Shown: positions 41,003-50,469 of the stretch, in pieces | Numbering within the stretch: the first letter of the stretch is position 1 | Layout of the letters: every line of letters begins with the position of its first letter | Source: Jannaschia maritima | GTDB lineage: Bacteria; Pseudomonadota; Alphaproteobacteria; Rhodobacterales; Rhodobacteraceae | Length of the DNA stretch: 64,000 nt | Assembly: GCF_030973515.1 (NCBI RefSeq) | Contig: NZ_JARGZA010000005.1 | Location: 124,001-188,000, forward strand | Direction of reading: 5' to 3' | Notes under the pieces: model-generated | Database searches by the model: none | The model's input: only the letters and a program-made list of their open reading frames with translations | Told to the model about the DNA's origin: nothing | Program-made: the position numbers and the translations under genes

Positions 41003-42301
41003 ATGTTCGACACGATCGTCAGGAACGCGCGTCTGCCGGACGGCAGGGCGGGCGTGGACGTCGCCTGCCGCGACGGGCGCATCGTCCGCATCGCCCCGGC
41101 CATCGAAGGCGACAGCGGCACCGTCGTCGACGCGGGCGGTCACCTGGTCGCGCCGCCCTTCGTGGACCCACACTTCCACATGGACGCCACCCTATCGCTC
41201 GGCCTGCCGCGGCTGAACGTGTCGGGCACCCTGTTGGAAGGCATCGCGCTGTGGGGCGAGTTGAAGCCCCGGCTCACTGCCGACGCCGTGATCGAACGGG
41301 CCCTGCGCTATTGCGATCTGGCCGTTGCGCAGGGCCTGTTGGCGATCCGGAGCCACGTCGACGTCTCCACCGCCCCCCTGGTGGGGGTGGAGGCCCTGCT
41401 GGAGGTGCGCCGCCGCGTCGCGCCCCATATCGACCTGCAGCTGGTGGCCTTTCCGCAGGACGGCCTGTTCCGCGCTCCGGAAGCGGAGGCGAACCTGATC
41501 CGCGCGCTGGACATGGGCGTGGACGTCGTGGGCGGCATCCCCCATTTCGAACGGACCATGGCCGACGGCGCGGCGTCCGTCGTCCGCTTGTGCGAGATCG
41601 CGGCAGACCGGGGGCTGCCCGTGGACCTGCACTGCGACGAGACCGACGACCCCCTGTCCCGCCACGTCGAGACCCTGGCCGCGGAAACGACCCGCCTGGG
41701 CCTAGGGAGCCGCGTCGTCGCCAGCCATGTCACGGCGATGCATTCATACGACAACTACTATGCAACGAAGCTGATCCCCCTGATCGCGGAATCGGGGATG
41801 CACGTGGTCCCCAACCCGCTGATCAACATCACGCTGCAGGGCCGGTCCGACACCTATCCGCGCCGGCGCGGCCTGACCCGCGTGGCGGAACTGCGCGCCG
41901 CCGGCGTCAACGTGGCGTTCGGGCAGGATTGCACGATGGATCCGTGGTATCCGCTCGGCGGCGCTGACATGCTGGACGTGGCCCACATGGCGGTCCATGC
42001 CGTGCCCATGACCTCGCGCGAGGCGATGGAATGGGCGTTCCACAGCGTCACGCTGGGGGGCGCGGCGGCGATGGGCCTGCCGGATCCGACGCTGCGCGAA
42101 GGGGGGCCCGCGTCGATGGTCGTCCTGCAGGCCCGCGACCCGATCGAGGCCGTGCGCCTGCGCGCCACCCGCCTGGCCGTGATCCGCGACGGGCGGATCC
42201 TGTCTCGCACGCCGCCCCGCATCGCGGCCCTGTCCCTGCCGGACCGCCCCGGCACCCTGGACCCCGCCACCTATTCCCCACCCACAGGAGAGACGACATG
42301 A
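41003..42301 (+). CDS. Amidohydrolase, cytosine deaminase-like
   Basis: A 432-residue zinc/iron hydrolase of the CodA group. Metal ligands: His in FVDPHFHMDATLSLG, then HVDVSTAPLVG, HCDETDDPLSRHVETL, SHVTAMHSYDNYYATKL, and Asp in FGQDCTMDPWYPLG. The E-T-D motif HCDETDD matches cytosine deaminases. It could deaminate cytosine, isoguanine or a related base. First gene of a six-gene operon with a BMP-type binding protein and ABC transporter, so it likely acts on the imported base or nucleoside. Its stop overlaps the next start (ATGA). Confidence 0.9.
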   Translation: MFDTIVRNARLPDGRAGVDVACRDGRIVRIAPAIEGDSGTVVDAGGHLVAPPFVDPHFHMDATLSLGLPRLNVSGTLLEGIALWGELKPRLTADAVIERALRYCDLAVAQGLLAIRSHVDVSTAPLVGVEALLEVRRRVAPHIDLQLVAFPQDGLFRAPEAEANLIRALDMGVDVVGGIPHFERTMADGAASVVRLCEIAADRGLPVDLHCDETDDPLSRHVETLAAETTRLGLGSRVVASHVTAMHSYDNYYATKLIPLIAESGMHVVPNPLINITLQGRSDTYPRRRGLTRVAELRAAGVNVAFGQDCTMDPWYPLGGADMLDVAHMAVHAVPMTSREAMEWAFHSVTLGGAAAMGLPDPTLREGGPASMVVLQARDPIEAVRLRATRLAVIRDGRILSRTPPRIAALSLPDRPGTLDPATYSPPTGETT

Positions 42302-43272
42302 CCACCCGCCGCACGCTGCTGACCACGGGCGCCGCCGCCCTGGCCCTGCCCGCCCTGATCCGTCCGGCCCGCGCGCAGGACGCCGCCCGCGTCGCCTGCG
42401 TCCATGCCAGCCCGGTCGAGAACGCATGGAACAGCCGCATCCACCTGGCGATGCAGCAGGCCGACGCGGCCGGGACCATCGCCTACGAGTTCTCCGAAGG
42501 GGTCGCGGCGACCGACTATCCCCGCGCGATGCGGGAATACGCGGAGGCGGGCGTCGACTTGGTCTGGGGCGAGGCCTATGCCGTCGAGCGCGAGGCGCGG
42601 GAGGTCGCGGCCGACTATCCCGATACCGCCTTCCTGATGGGGTCTTCGGGCGGACCGGCAGGCGACAACTTCGGCGTCTTCGGCACCCGCAACCACGAGG
42701 CGGCGTACCTGGCCGGGATGCTGGCCGCGCCCCTGTCCGAGACGGGGACGTTCGGATCGGTCGGCGGCTATCCGATCCCGGAGGTCAACCTGCTCATCAA
42801 CGCCTTCCGCGCGGGCGTGCGCGAGGTGCGCCCCGACGCGACCTTCCTGAACGGCTTCATCGGCGCCTGGTTCGACCCCGCGCGCGCGCAGGAGATGGCC
42901 ATCGCGCAGATCGACGGGGGGGCCGACATCCTGTTCGGGGAGCGGATCGGAACGGCGGACGGCGCGCAGGCCCGCGGCGTGAAGGCCATCGGCTCGCTGA
43001 TCGACTATACCCCCCGCTATCCCGAAACGGTGTTCGCCAACGCGATCTGGAACTTCGGCCCGACCATCGACGCCATCCTCTCGGACATCCGGAGCGGAAC
43101 CCCCGTGGGCCGGGACTATACGGAATATTCCTTCATGGCCCATGGCGGCAACGAACTGGCCTTCGTCGAGGCGATGGTCCCCGCGGACGCCATCCCCGCG
43201 ATGGAGGAACGCCGCGCGGCCATCCGGTCCGGCGCCTTCACCGTCCCGATCGAGGCCGATGAACCCGCCTGA
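42298..43272 (+). CDS. BMP family ABC transporter substrate-binding protein
   Basis: A 324-residue periplasmic receptor of the basic membrane protein (Bmp/PnrA) family, which bind purine nucleosides or related bases. A twin-arginine type signal MTTRRTLLTTGAAALALPAL ends at ARAQ. Family motifs: VACVHASPVENAWNSRIHLA, VDLVWGEAYAVEREAREVAA, FGTRNHEAAYLAGMLAAP and GADILFGERIGTADGAQARG. It overlaps the deaminase-like and amidase genes. Confidence 0.92.
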   Translation: MTTRRTLLTTGAAALALPALIRPARAQDAARVACVHASPVENAWNSRIHLAMQQADAAGTIAYEFSEGVAATDYPRAMREYAEAGVDLVWGEAYAVEREAREVAADYPDTAFLMGSSGGPAGDNFGVFGTRNHEAAYLAGMLAAPLSETGTFGSVGGYPIPEVNLLINAFRAGVREVRPDATFLNGFIGAWFDPARAQEMAIAQIDGGADILFGERIGTADGAQARGVKAIGSLIDYTPRYPETVFANAIWNFGPTIDAILSDIRSGTPVGRDYTEYSFMAHGGNELAFVEAMVPADAIPAMEERRAAIRSGAFTVPIEADEPA

Positions 43273-44530
43273 CGCGACCGGACATGCCGCCGCCATCGCG
43301 ATCGGGCGCATGACCCCCCGCGCCGCCGCCGATGCCGCCCGGGCCGCCTGCGGCGGCGACCCGGCCGTGGTGCGCCTGCTGCCGCGCGACGACGTCCTGG
43401 CGGCGGCGGACGCGGCTCCGGCCGGACCCCTGCGCGGCGTGCCGGTGCTGGCCAAGGACCTGGGATCGGCGGCACGCGGCCTGGCGCCTGCCGCCGGATG
43501 CGACGCGATGCGCGCCGCCACGTCGGATCCAGACGAGGATTCGGCTTGGTTCGCCCGCCTGCGTGCCGCGGGCGCGGTGCCCATCGGGCTGTCAGCGGTG
43601 CCGCCCTTCGGCTTCGCCCTGACCACCGACCCCGTGCCAAACCCGTTCGACGACGCCCGGAGCCCCGGCGGCTCGTCGGGTGGGGCCGCCAGCGCCGTGG
43701 CGCGGGGGCTGGTCCCGCTGGCTCATGCGACCGACGCCGCGGGTTCGATCCGCGTACCGGCCGCGTGCTGCGGCCTGTGGGGGCTGAAGGCGTCGCGCGG
43801 GGCGCTGGTGCGCGGGCCTCGCTTCGACAACCACCTGATGGGGCTGGCAGGTGACGGGGTGGTGGCCCGCAGCCTGCGCGACGTGGCCCTCGTCCACGCC
43901 CTGACCGCGTCGGACGCGCCGGTTCGGCCCCTGCCCGGACGTGTCCGCGTCGGAATGGCCCTGCCGGACCGCGCGGACGACGCGGGGCGGGACGCCGTGC
44001 GTGCGGTCGCGGACCGGTTCGCCGCCGCGGGCTGTTCCGTCTCGCCCGTTCCGGCCCCCGACGATCTTGGCGCAAAGTGCCACGCGGTCGCGGGCGACGT
44101 GCTCTGCGTGTCGCTGGCCGAATGGCTGGACGCCACCTGGGTGGCGGACGTGCCGCCCCTGATCGCCGCGGCCGCCGACCGGGGCCGCGCCCTGTCCGGG
44201 CCCGAAGTCTTCGCCCTGACGCGCGAGGTGGCCTGCCTGACCCACGCCGCGGGAGCGTCGTTCGATGCCTGCGACGTCCTGCTGATGCCCGTGCTGTCCG
44301 GCCCCCCGCCCCGCCCGGGGCATTTCGACTTCGCTGCGACCGACGTGGATGCCCATCTGGCCGCCATGGAGGCGGTGGCCCCAAACGCCGCGGTGGCCAA
44401 CGTCTGCGGACTGCCCGCCCTTGCGATGCCCGCGGGGCGGCGTGACGGCCTTCCGGTCGGCGTTCAGGTCCTGGCCCCCGCGGGGACGGACGCCACGCTC
44501 CTGTCGCTCGCCGCCCGGATCGCCGCATGA
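43259..44530 (+). CDS. Amidase (amidase-signature family)
   Basis: A 423-residue serine hydrolase with the Ser-cisSer-Lys triad: Lys in GVPVLAKDLGSAARGL, the Gly/Ser-rich RSPGGSSGGAASAVARGL, and nucleophile Ser in ATDAAGSIRVPAACCG. It is inside the BMP transporter operon, overlapping both neighbours by a few bases. It may hydrolyse an amide of a base-derived compound (for example a ureido product), but the substrate is not shown by sequence. Confidence 0.9.
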   Translation: MNPPDATGHAAAIAIGRMTPRAAADAARAACGGDPAVVRLLPRDDVLAAADAAPAGPLRGVPVLAKDLGSAARGLAPAAGCDAMRAATSDPDEDSAWFARLRAAGAVPIGLSAVPPFGFALTTDPVPNPFDDARSPGGSSGGAASAVARGLVPLAHATDAAGSIRVPAACCGLWGLKASRGALVRGPRFDNHLMGLAGDGVVARSLRDVALVHALTASDAPVRPLPGRVRVGMALPDRADDAGRDAVRAVADRFAAAGCSVSPVPAPDDLGAKCHAVAGDVLCVSLAEWLDATWVADVPPLIAAAADRGRALSGPEVFALTREVACLTHAAGASFDACDVLLMPVLSGPPPRPGHFDFAATDVDAHLAAMEAVAPNAAVANVCGLPALAMPAGRRDGLPVGVQVLAPAGTDATLLSLAARIAA

Positions 44531-46014
44531 CGGAGGTCCTGGCGCTGGAGGGCATCACGAAGCGGTTCGGCCCCATCGCGGCGAACGAGGACGTGACCCT
44601 GCATCTGGACCGCGGCGAGGTGCTGGCCCTGTTGGGCGAGAACGGGGCCGGGAAGACCACCTTGATGAACATCCTCTTCGGCCACTACGCCGCCGATGCG
44701 GGAGAGGTCCGCGTCATGGGCCGTCCGTTGCCCCCCGGACGGCCGCGCGCCGCGATCGATGCGGGCGTGGGCATGGTCCACCAGCACTTCGCCCTGGCGG
44801 CGAACCTGACCGTCCTGGACAACGTCGTCCTGGGATCGGAATCCCTTTGGCGCCCCCGGTCCGACCGCACGGCCGCGCGGGCCAGGCTGCTGGACCTGTC
44901 GGACCGCTTCGGCCTGCCGGTGGACCCCGACGCGAGGGTAGCGCGCCTGTCGGTGGGCGAACGCCAGCGGGTCGAGATCCTCAAGGCGCTCTACCGCGAT
45001 GCCCGCATCCTGATCCTGGACGAGCCGACCGCCGTGCTGGCCCGGCCGGAGGCCGCGCGGTTGTTCGAAACGCTGCGTGGCATGGCGCGGGGCGGCCTGT
45101 CGGTCGTGTTCATCAGCCACAAGCTGCACGAGGTCATGGCGGGCGCCGACCGGGTCGCGGTCCTGCGCGGGGGCCGCAAGGTGGCGGAACGCGCCACCGC
45201 CGACACCACGCCCGCGGAGCTGGCCGAACTGATGGTGGGCCGCCGGGTCGAGCGTCCCGTCCGACGCGGCCGCCGGCCGGGCGCGCCGATGCTCGTCGCG
45301 CGGGACGTGCGGACCGACGGGCTGGACGGCGTGTCGCTGACGATCCGGTCGGGCGAGATCCTGGGCATCGTCGGCGTCTCGGGCAACGGGCAGGCGGCCC
45401 TGGGGGCGCTGCTGTCGGGCCTGTCGCCGCCCCGGCATGGCACCGTGACCCTGGACGGGCGCGACGTGACCCGCCACGGCCCGCGCGACATGATCCGCGC
45501 GGGCGCCGCTCGCATCCCCGAGGACCGCAACGCCGAAGGCGTCATAGGCGAGATGACCGTGTGGGAGAACGCCGTCCTGGAACGGCTGGCCGACTTCTCC
45601 GTCGGGGGGTTCGTGCGGCAGCGCACGGCGCGGCGTCATGCCGACGCGCTGATCGAACGGTTCGACCTGCGCGGGGCCGCCTCCGGGACGCGCACGCGGC
45701 TTTTGTCGGGGGGGAACATCCAGAAGCTGATCGTCGGGCGCGGCCTGACCACGGATCCGCGCTTCCTGCTGGCGGCGCAGCCGACCCGCGGCCTGGACGA
45801 GGGCGCCATCGCGGCCGTCCACGCCGCCCTGCTGGCGGCCCGCGACGCGGGTGCGGCCATCCTGCTGATCACCGAGGAGCTGGACGAGGCGCTGGCCCTG
45901 GCCGACCGGATGCAGGCCATCGTGAAGGGCCGCCTGTCCGATCCCGTCGCGGCTCGCGACGCCGATGCGGGGCGACTGGGTTTGATGATGGCGGGGGACT
46001 GGGATGCGGTTTGA
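44527..46014 (+). CDS. ABC transporter ATP-binding protein, two nucleotide-binding domains (nucleoside/BMP type)
   Basis: A 495-residue cytoplasmic ATPase with two ABC modules, as in RbsA-like and NupO/BmpB-like nucleoside importers. First module: Walker A LLGENGAGKTTLMNILFG, signature LSVGERQRVEILKALY, Walker B ILILDEPTAVL. Second: GVSGNGQAALGALLSG (degenerate Walker A), signature LLSGGNIQKLIVGRGL and LAAQPTRGLDEGAIA. It powers the two permeases encoded next. Confidence 0.94.
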   Translation: MTEVLALEGITKRFGPIAANEDVTLHLDRGEVLALLGENGAGKTTLMNILFGHYAADAGEVRVMGRPLPPGRPRAAIDAGVGMVHQHFALAANLTVLDNVVLGSESLWRPRSDRTAARARLLDLSDRFGLPVDPDARVARLSVGERQRVEILKALYRDARILILDEPTAVLARPEAARLFETLRGMARGGLSVVFISHKLHEVMAGADRVAVLRGGRKVAERATADTTPAELAELMVGRRVERPVRRGRRPGAPMLVARDVRTDGLDGVSLTIRSGEILGIVGVSGNGQAALGALLSGLSPPRHGTVTLDGRDVTRHGPRDMIRAGAARIPEDRNAEGVIGEMTVWENAVLERLADFSVGGFVRQRTARRHADALIERFDLRGAASGTRTRLLSGGNIQKLIVGRGLTTDPRFLLAAQPTRGLDEGAIAAVHAALLAARDAGAAILLITEELDEALALADRMQAIVKGRLSDPVAARDADAGRLGLMMAGDWDAV

Positions 46015-47047
46015 GCGACGCGCCCACGTCCCCCTGCACCTCGCGGTCGCGGCCCCCCTCGGCGCGGTCGCGGCCGCGCTGGTCCTGGCCGCGGGCCTGA
46101 TCGGCGCGGCGGGCGTCGGTCCGCTCGACGCCTATGCGGCCATGCTGCGCGGCGCGCTCGGGTCGCGACTGGCCGTGACCGAGATGCTGACCCGCGCCAC
46201 GCCCCTGATCCTGACCGGGCTGGCTGCGGCGACGGCCTTCCGCGCGCGGTTGTGGAACATCGGAGGGGAAGGGCAATTCTATCTCGGGGCGCTGACGACG
46301 GCCTGGATCGGCCACGCCCTTCCCCTGCCCGGACCCGTGGGCGTGCCCGTGCTGATGCTGTGCGGCATGGCCGCGGGCGCGGCCCTGCTGGCGGGTCCCG
46401 CGTTCCTGCGCCTGCGCTTCGGCGTGGACGAGGTGGTGACGACGCTTCTGCTGAACTTCGTCGTGATCCTGTTCGTCGGCATGATGATCGAAGGCCCCCT
46501 GCGCGACCCTCTCGCCTTCGGCTGGCCGCAATCGGTCCCCGTCGACGGCGCGTTCCGCCTGCCCGATCTCGTCCCGCGCACCCGTCTGCACCTCGGGCTG
46601 TTGGTCGCGGTCGCCACGGCCGGCGTCGTCTGGCTGGTCCTGGCGCGCACGACCTGGGGGCTGGAAGCACGCGCCGCGGGCCTGAACCCGCGGGCCGCCG
46701 CCTTCGCGGGCGTGTCCCTGCCCGCCACGATCATGGGCGTGGCCTGCCTGTCGGGCGGGCTGGCGGGGCTGGCCGGGGCGATCGAGGTCATGGGCGTCAC
46801 GGGCGGCGTCACCACCACCATGTCGCCGGGCTTCGGATATGCCGGCATCGTCGTCGCGATGCTGGCCGCGCTCCACCCGGCGGGCGTGGTCGCCGCGGCG
46901 GTGTTCGTGGCGACCGTGTTCGTGGGCGCGGACGCCATGGGTCGCGCGACGGGCGTGCCGTCCTTCATCGCGGACGTCATCGTCGCGCTGTCGTTGCTGA
47001 CGATGCTGGTGGCGCTGCTGTTCACGACCCATAGGGTCCGGCGATGA
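46004..47047 (+). CDS. ABC transporter permease (BPD_transp_2, nucleoside type), subunit 1
   Basis: A 347-residue inner-membrane permease: GLAAATAFRARLWNIGGEGQ, GVDEVVTTLLLNFVVILFVG, GLNPRAAAFAGVSLPATIMG. The motif F-R-A-x-L-W-N-I-G-x-E-G-Q is typical of the NupP/YufP type. It overlaps the ATPase gene by 11 bases and the next permease gene by 4. About nine membrane helices. Confidence 0.93.
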   Translation: MRFERRAHVPLHLAVAAPLGAVAAALVLAAGLIGAAGVGPLDAYAAMLRGALGSRLAVTEMLTRATPLILTGLAAATAFRARLWNIGGEGQFYLGALTTAWIGHALPLPGPVGVPVLMLCGMAAGAALLAGPAFLRLRFGVDEVVTTLLLNFVVILFVGMMIEGPLRDPLAFGWPQSVPVDGAFRLPDLVPRTRLHLGLLVAVATAGVVWLVLARTTWGLEARAAGLNPRAAAFAGVSLPATIMGVACLSGGLAGLAGAIEVMGVTGGVTTTMSPGFGYAGIVVAMLAALHPAGVVAAAVFVATVFVGADAMGRATGVPSFIADVIVALSLLTMLVALLFTTHRVRR

Positions 47048-47985
47048 TCGACGCGCTCGACCTGTTGACCAACGCGTCGCTGTGGGCCGCGGTCCTGCGC
47101 ATCGCCACGCCGCTGATCTTCGGCGTGCTGGGCGCGCTTCTCTGCGAGCGGGCGGGCGTGCTGAACCTCGGGATCGAGGGGATCATGACGATGGGGGCCA
47201 TGGCGGGCTGGCTGACGGTCCACGGGGGCGGCGACCTTTGGGCCGGCCTTGCGGTGGCCGCGGTGTCGGGTGCGCTGATGGGCCTGATCCATGCGATGCT
47301 GACCGTGCCCCTGGGCCTGTCGCAGCACGTGTCGGGGCTGGGGATCACGCTGTTCGCGTCCGCACTGGCCTACTACCTCTACCGCCTGATCGTGACCGTG
47401 GGCGAAAGCCCCCCCACCATAGAACCCTTCCGCCCCCTGGACCTGGGTCCGCTGTCCGACGTGCCGTTCCTGGGCCAGGTCCTGTTCGCGCAGACCGCGC
47501 CCACCTATCTCGCGCTGGCGACGGCGCTGCTGCTGGCCTGGGGCCTGGCCCGCACGCCGCTGGGCCTGGCCATCCGCATGACCGGCGAGAACCCCCACGC
47601 GGTCGAGGCGCAGGGCCTGGACCCGATCGCCATCCGCATCGGCGCGGTCGTGGCCGGATCCGCTCTGATGGGCGTGGGCGGGGCGTTCCTGACCATGGCG
47701 GCCTTCAACTCGTTCTTTCCCGAGATGGTGCAGGGCCGCGGGTGGATCTGCATCGCCCTCGTCGTCTTCGCCTCCTGGCGACCGGGCAAGGCGCTTCTCG
47801 GGGCGCTGCTGTTCGCGTTCTTCGACGCCTACCAGCTTCGCCTGCAGACGGCGGTCGAGGGGGTTCCCTATCAGGTCTTCCTGATGGCGCCCTACCTGCT
47901 GTCCATCGCCGCCCTGATCCTCGTCGCCCGCCGCGCGGAGGTGCCGGAGGCCCTGATGACCCCCTATCGCCGCGGCGAACGGTGA
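47044..47985 (+). CDS. ABC transporter permease (BPD_transp_2, nucleoside type), subunit 2
   Basis: A 313-residue permease: LLCERAGVLNLGIEGIMTMG, GLSQHVSGLGITLFASALAY, AGSALMGVGGAFLTMAAFNS. The E-R-A-G-V-L-N-L-G-x-E-G motif is the signature of the NupQ/YufQ subunit, the same as in the partial permease at the right end. Last gene of the first BMP-type operon. Confidence 0.93.
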   Translation: MIDALDLLTNASLWAAVLRIATPLIFGVLGALLCERAGVLNLGIEGIMTMGAMAGWLTVHGGGDLWAGLAVAAVSGALMGLIHAMLTVPLGLSQHVSGLGITLFASALAYYLYRLIVTVGESPPTIEPFRPLDLGPLSDVPFLGQVLFAQTAPTYLALATALLLAWGLARTPLGLAIRMTGENPHAVEAQGLDPIAIRIGAVVAGSALMGVGGAFLTMAAFNSFFPEMVQGRGWICIALVVFASWRPGKALLGALLFAFFDAYQLRLQTAVEGVPYQVFLMAPYLLSIAALILVARRAEVPEALMTPYRRGER

Positions 47986-48082
47986 CGCCTCCAACCCGTT
48001 GACGTGGAATAACTCTGGCCGCCCGAAGCGCCGTCGCTATGTCCCACCGCAGCATCAAAGCGAACGGCAAGGGAGCCGCCCC

Positions 48083-49261
48083 ATGCGCGCCGTCACCTAT
48101 CACGGGACCGGAGACTTCCGCGTCGACACCCATCCCGACCCTGGCATCGAGCATCCGCGCGATGCGGTGATCCGGGTCACGTCCACCGCGATCTGCGGCA
48201 GCGACCTGCACATGTTCGACGGCTTCATCCCGGAGATGCGCAAGGGCGACATCATCGGACACGAGTTCATGGGCATCGTGGAGGATGTCGGACCGGACGC
48301 CGCGGCGAACGGCGACCTGAAGAAGGGCGATCGTATCCTCATCCCCTTCACCATCGCCTGCGGTTCCTGCCTGTGGTGCCGCAACGAGGAATACTCGCTC
48401 TGCGACGAATCCAACCGCGACGCGGAGAAGCTGGCCACGCTGAACGGTCAGGCCTCCGCCGGGCTCTTCGGCTATTCCCACCTCTATGGCGGCTACGACG
48501 GGGGGCAGGCGGAATACGTCCGCGTGCCCTTCGCCGATACCACGCACATGAAGGTCCCCGACGGCATGTCGGACGAGCAGGTCCTGTTCCTGACCGACAT
48601 CTTCCCCACCGGTTGGCAGGCCGCCGTGAACGCGGAGGTCGGCTCCGGCGACACGGTCGCCATCTGGGGCGCAGGCCCCGTGGGTCTGTTCGCGCTGAAG
48701 TCGTGCCTGCTCCTGGGGGCCGATCGCGTCTTCGTCATCGACGACGTTCCCGAACGGCTGGCCTTGGCCGCCCAGCACGGGGGCATTCCCATCGACCGGT
48801 CGCAGATCAAGCCCTACGACGCGCTGATGGACGCCACGCAGGGCCGCCTGCCGGGCAAGGTCATCGATGCCGTCGGCCTGGAAGCGCACGGCGCGGGCGT
48901 CATCGACACGGTCCACGACCGGGTCAAGACAGCGACGATGCAGATGACCGACCGGGCGCACGCGCTGCGCGAGGCGATCCTGTGCTGCTCGAAGGGCGGG
49001 ATCGTCAGCCTGCCCGGGGTCTATGCGGGGATCGTGGACAAGTTTCCCATCGGCGCGGCCTTCGGCAAGGCGCTGACCTTCCGCATGGGGCAGACGCACG
49101 TGCTGCAGCACACCGACGTCCTCCTGGACCACATCCGCGAAGGGCGGATCGATCCCACGTTCCTGATCACCCATCGCGGTCGCCTGGCCGACGCGCCCGA
49201 CCTGTACGAGACGTTCCGGGACAAGAAGGACGATTGCATCAAGGTGGTGCTGACGCCGTGA
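48083..49261 (+). CDS. Zinc-dependent alcohol dehydrogenase, glutathione-independent formaldehyde dehydrogenase-like
   Basis: A 392-residue medium-chain dehydrogenase. Catalytic zinc region ICGSDLHMFDGFIPEMRKGD and GHEFMGIVEDVG; structural zinc cysteines in FTIACGSCLWCRNEEYSLCD; Rossmann GXGXXG in VAIWGAGPVGLFALKS followed by the NAD Asp in VFVIDDVPERLAL. The sequence layout matches the FdhA/Psp-type group that acts on aldehydes or alcohols. Start ATG 48083, AAGGGAG upstream. Likely cotranscribed with nothing upstream (98-base gap). Confidence 0.9.
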   Translation: MRAVTYHGTGDFRVDTHPDPGIEHPRDAVIRVTSTAICGSDLHMFDGFIPEMRKGDIIGHEFMGIVEDVGPDAAANGDLKKGDRILIPFTIACGSCLWCRNEEYSLCDESNRDAEKLATLNGQASAGLFGYSHLYGGYDGGQAEYVRVPFADTTHMKVPDGMSDEQVLFLTDIFPTGWQAAVNAEVGSGDTVAIWGAGPVGLFALKSCLLLGADRVFVIDDVPERLALAAQHGGIPIDRSQIKPYDALMDATQGRLPGKVIDAVGLEAHGAGVIDTVHDRVKTATMQMTDRAHALREAILCCSKGGIVSLPGVYAGIVDKFPIGAAFGKALTFRMGQTHVLQHTDVLLDHIREGRIDPTFLITHRGRLADAPDLYETFRDKKDDCIKVVLTP

Positions 49262-49339
49262 GACCGGCATCGGCACCATCGGCGGACCCGCGCCGTGGAT
49301 CTCCCCGCCATCGGGACCCTCGGGCCACGCCCGGGGAGA

Positions 49340-49453
49340 ATGGGTGATCCGCCCGTGTTCGTCTTCTTCTCCAACAGGCTCGGATGCCTGGGGTCCATCC
49401 TCGTCAGCCTGTTGCTGACGGGCGGCCTGCTTCTCTTCCTCGGCATCCTTTGA
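49340..49453 (+). CDS. Very small membrane protein (37 aa)
   Basis: Reads MGDPPVFVFFSNRLGCLGSI then LVSLLLTGGLLLFLGIL, stop TGA at 49451. One membrane helix. An alternative GTG start at 49355 (VFVFFSNRLGC) is possible, with GGGTGA 7 bases before it. Tiny proteins of this shape (FFSNRLGCLGS plus helix) occur in Rhodobacteraceae. It is 13 bases before the SDR gene. Role unknown. Confidence 0.55.
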   Translation: MGDPPVFVFFSNRLGCLGSILVSLLLTGGLLLFLGIL

Positions 49454-49466
49454 CGAAGGCTTCGAC

Positions 49467-50462
49467 ATGACCGACTTCCGCCCCCTCTCCGATCAGGTCG
49501 TGCTCCTGACGGGTGCCACGTCCGGCATCGGCCTCGCCACGGCGCGCCTGCTAGCCGGTCGCGGTGCCAAGCTGATCCTCGTCGCGCGCGGCGCGGGCGA
49601 TCTGGATCGGCTGGCCGCCGAGTTGCCCAGCGCCATCGCGGCCCCCGCCGACGTGACCGACCGCGACGCGCTGCGCGCCGCGGCGCAGACGGGCCTTGAT
49701 CGCTGGGGGCGCATCGACACGTGGATCAACGATGCGGGCGTCGCGATCTACGGGACCGTCGAGCAGGTGCCCCTGGATGACCAGCGCCGCCTGTTCGAGA
49801 CGAACTATTGGGGCGCGCTTCACGGCATGCTGGAGGCGGTGGCCCTGCACCGCCGCGGCCTGTGCCGCAAGATCGTCACGGTCGGCAGTCAACTGTCCGA
49901 CCGCGCGATGATCCTGCAGGGGCCGTATTCGGCGTCGAAGCACGCGCTGAAGGCCGTTACCGACGCCCTGCGCATGGAGTGCCGGGAGGACGGTCTCGAC
50001 CTGTCGATCACCCTGATCAAGCCCGGCTCGGTCGATACCCCATACATGGAGCATGCGCGCGACTTCACGGGTGCTGCGGGAACGAAGAACCCGCCCCGCG
50101 CCTATGCGCCGGAGGTCGTGGCCGATGCGATCGCCCATGCCTGCACGCGCGACGCGCGCGACCTGGACGTGGGCGGGGCGGGCTGGCTGACCGCCAAGGC
50201 GGGGCGCGTGGCCCCGCAGCTGACCGATCTGGGGATGGAGCTGCTGGGCCGGTTCCTGCAGACGTCCGACACGCCGCCGCGGGCGGGGATGCGCGACAAC
50301 CTGTGGTCCAGCGCGCGGGGCCTGCGGGAACGGTCGAACCAGCCCGGCCCGCCGCCGCGCGGCGGATCCACCTTCCTCATGGCGCAGAAGCATCCCGTCG
50401 CGGCGGCGGCCCTGCTGGGCGCGGGCGCCCTGCTGCTGGCCGCGGCCCGCCCCCGCCGGTGA
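49467..50462 (+). CDS. SDR family oxidoreductase with C-terminal membrane tail
   Basis: A 331-residue classical short-chain dehydrogenase. NAD(P)-binding VLLTGATSGIGLATARLLAG, N in TWINDAGVAIYGTVEQVPLD, catalytic Ser/Tyr/Lys around KIVTVGSQLSDRAM and GPYSASKHALKAVTDALRME. After about residue 290 there is a linker and a hydrophobic segment AAAALLGAGALLLAAARPRR that would anchor the protein in the membrane. Substrate unknown. It follows the aldehyde-type dehydrogenase and the tiny membrane protein. Confidence 0.88.
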   Translation: MTDFRPLSDQVVLLTGATSGIGLATARLLAGRGAKLILVARGAGDLDRLAAELPSAIAAPADVTDRDALRAAAQTGLDRWGRIDTWINDAGVAIYGTVEQVPLDDQRRLFETNYWGALHGMLEAVALHRRGLCRKIVTVGSQLSDRAMILQGPYSASKHALKAVTDALRMECREDGLDLSITLIKPGSVDTPYMEHARDFTGAAGTKNPPRAYAPEVVADAIAHACTRDARDLDVGGAGWLTAKAGRVAPQLTDLGMELLGRFLQTSDTPPRAGMRDNLWSSARGLRERSNQPGPPPRGGSTFLMAQKHPVAAAALLGAGALLLAAARPRR

Positions 50463-50469
50463 CGTCCCC

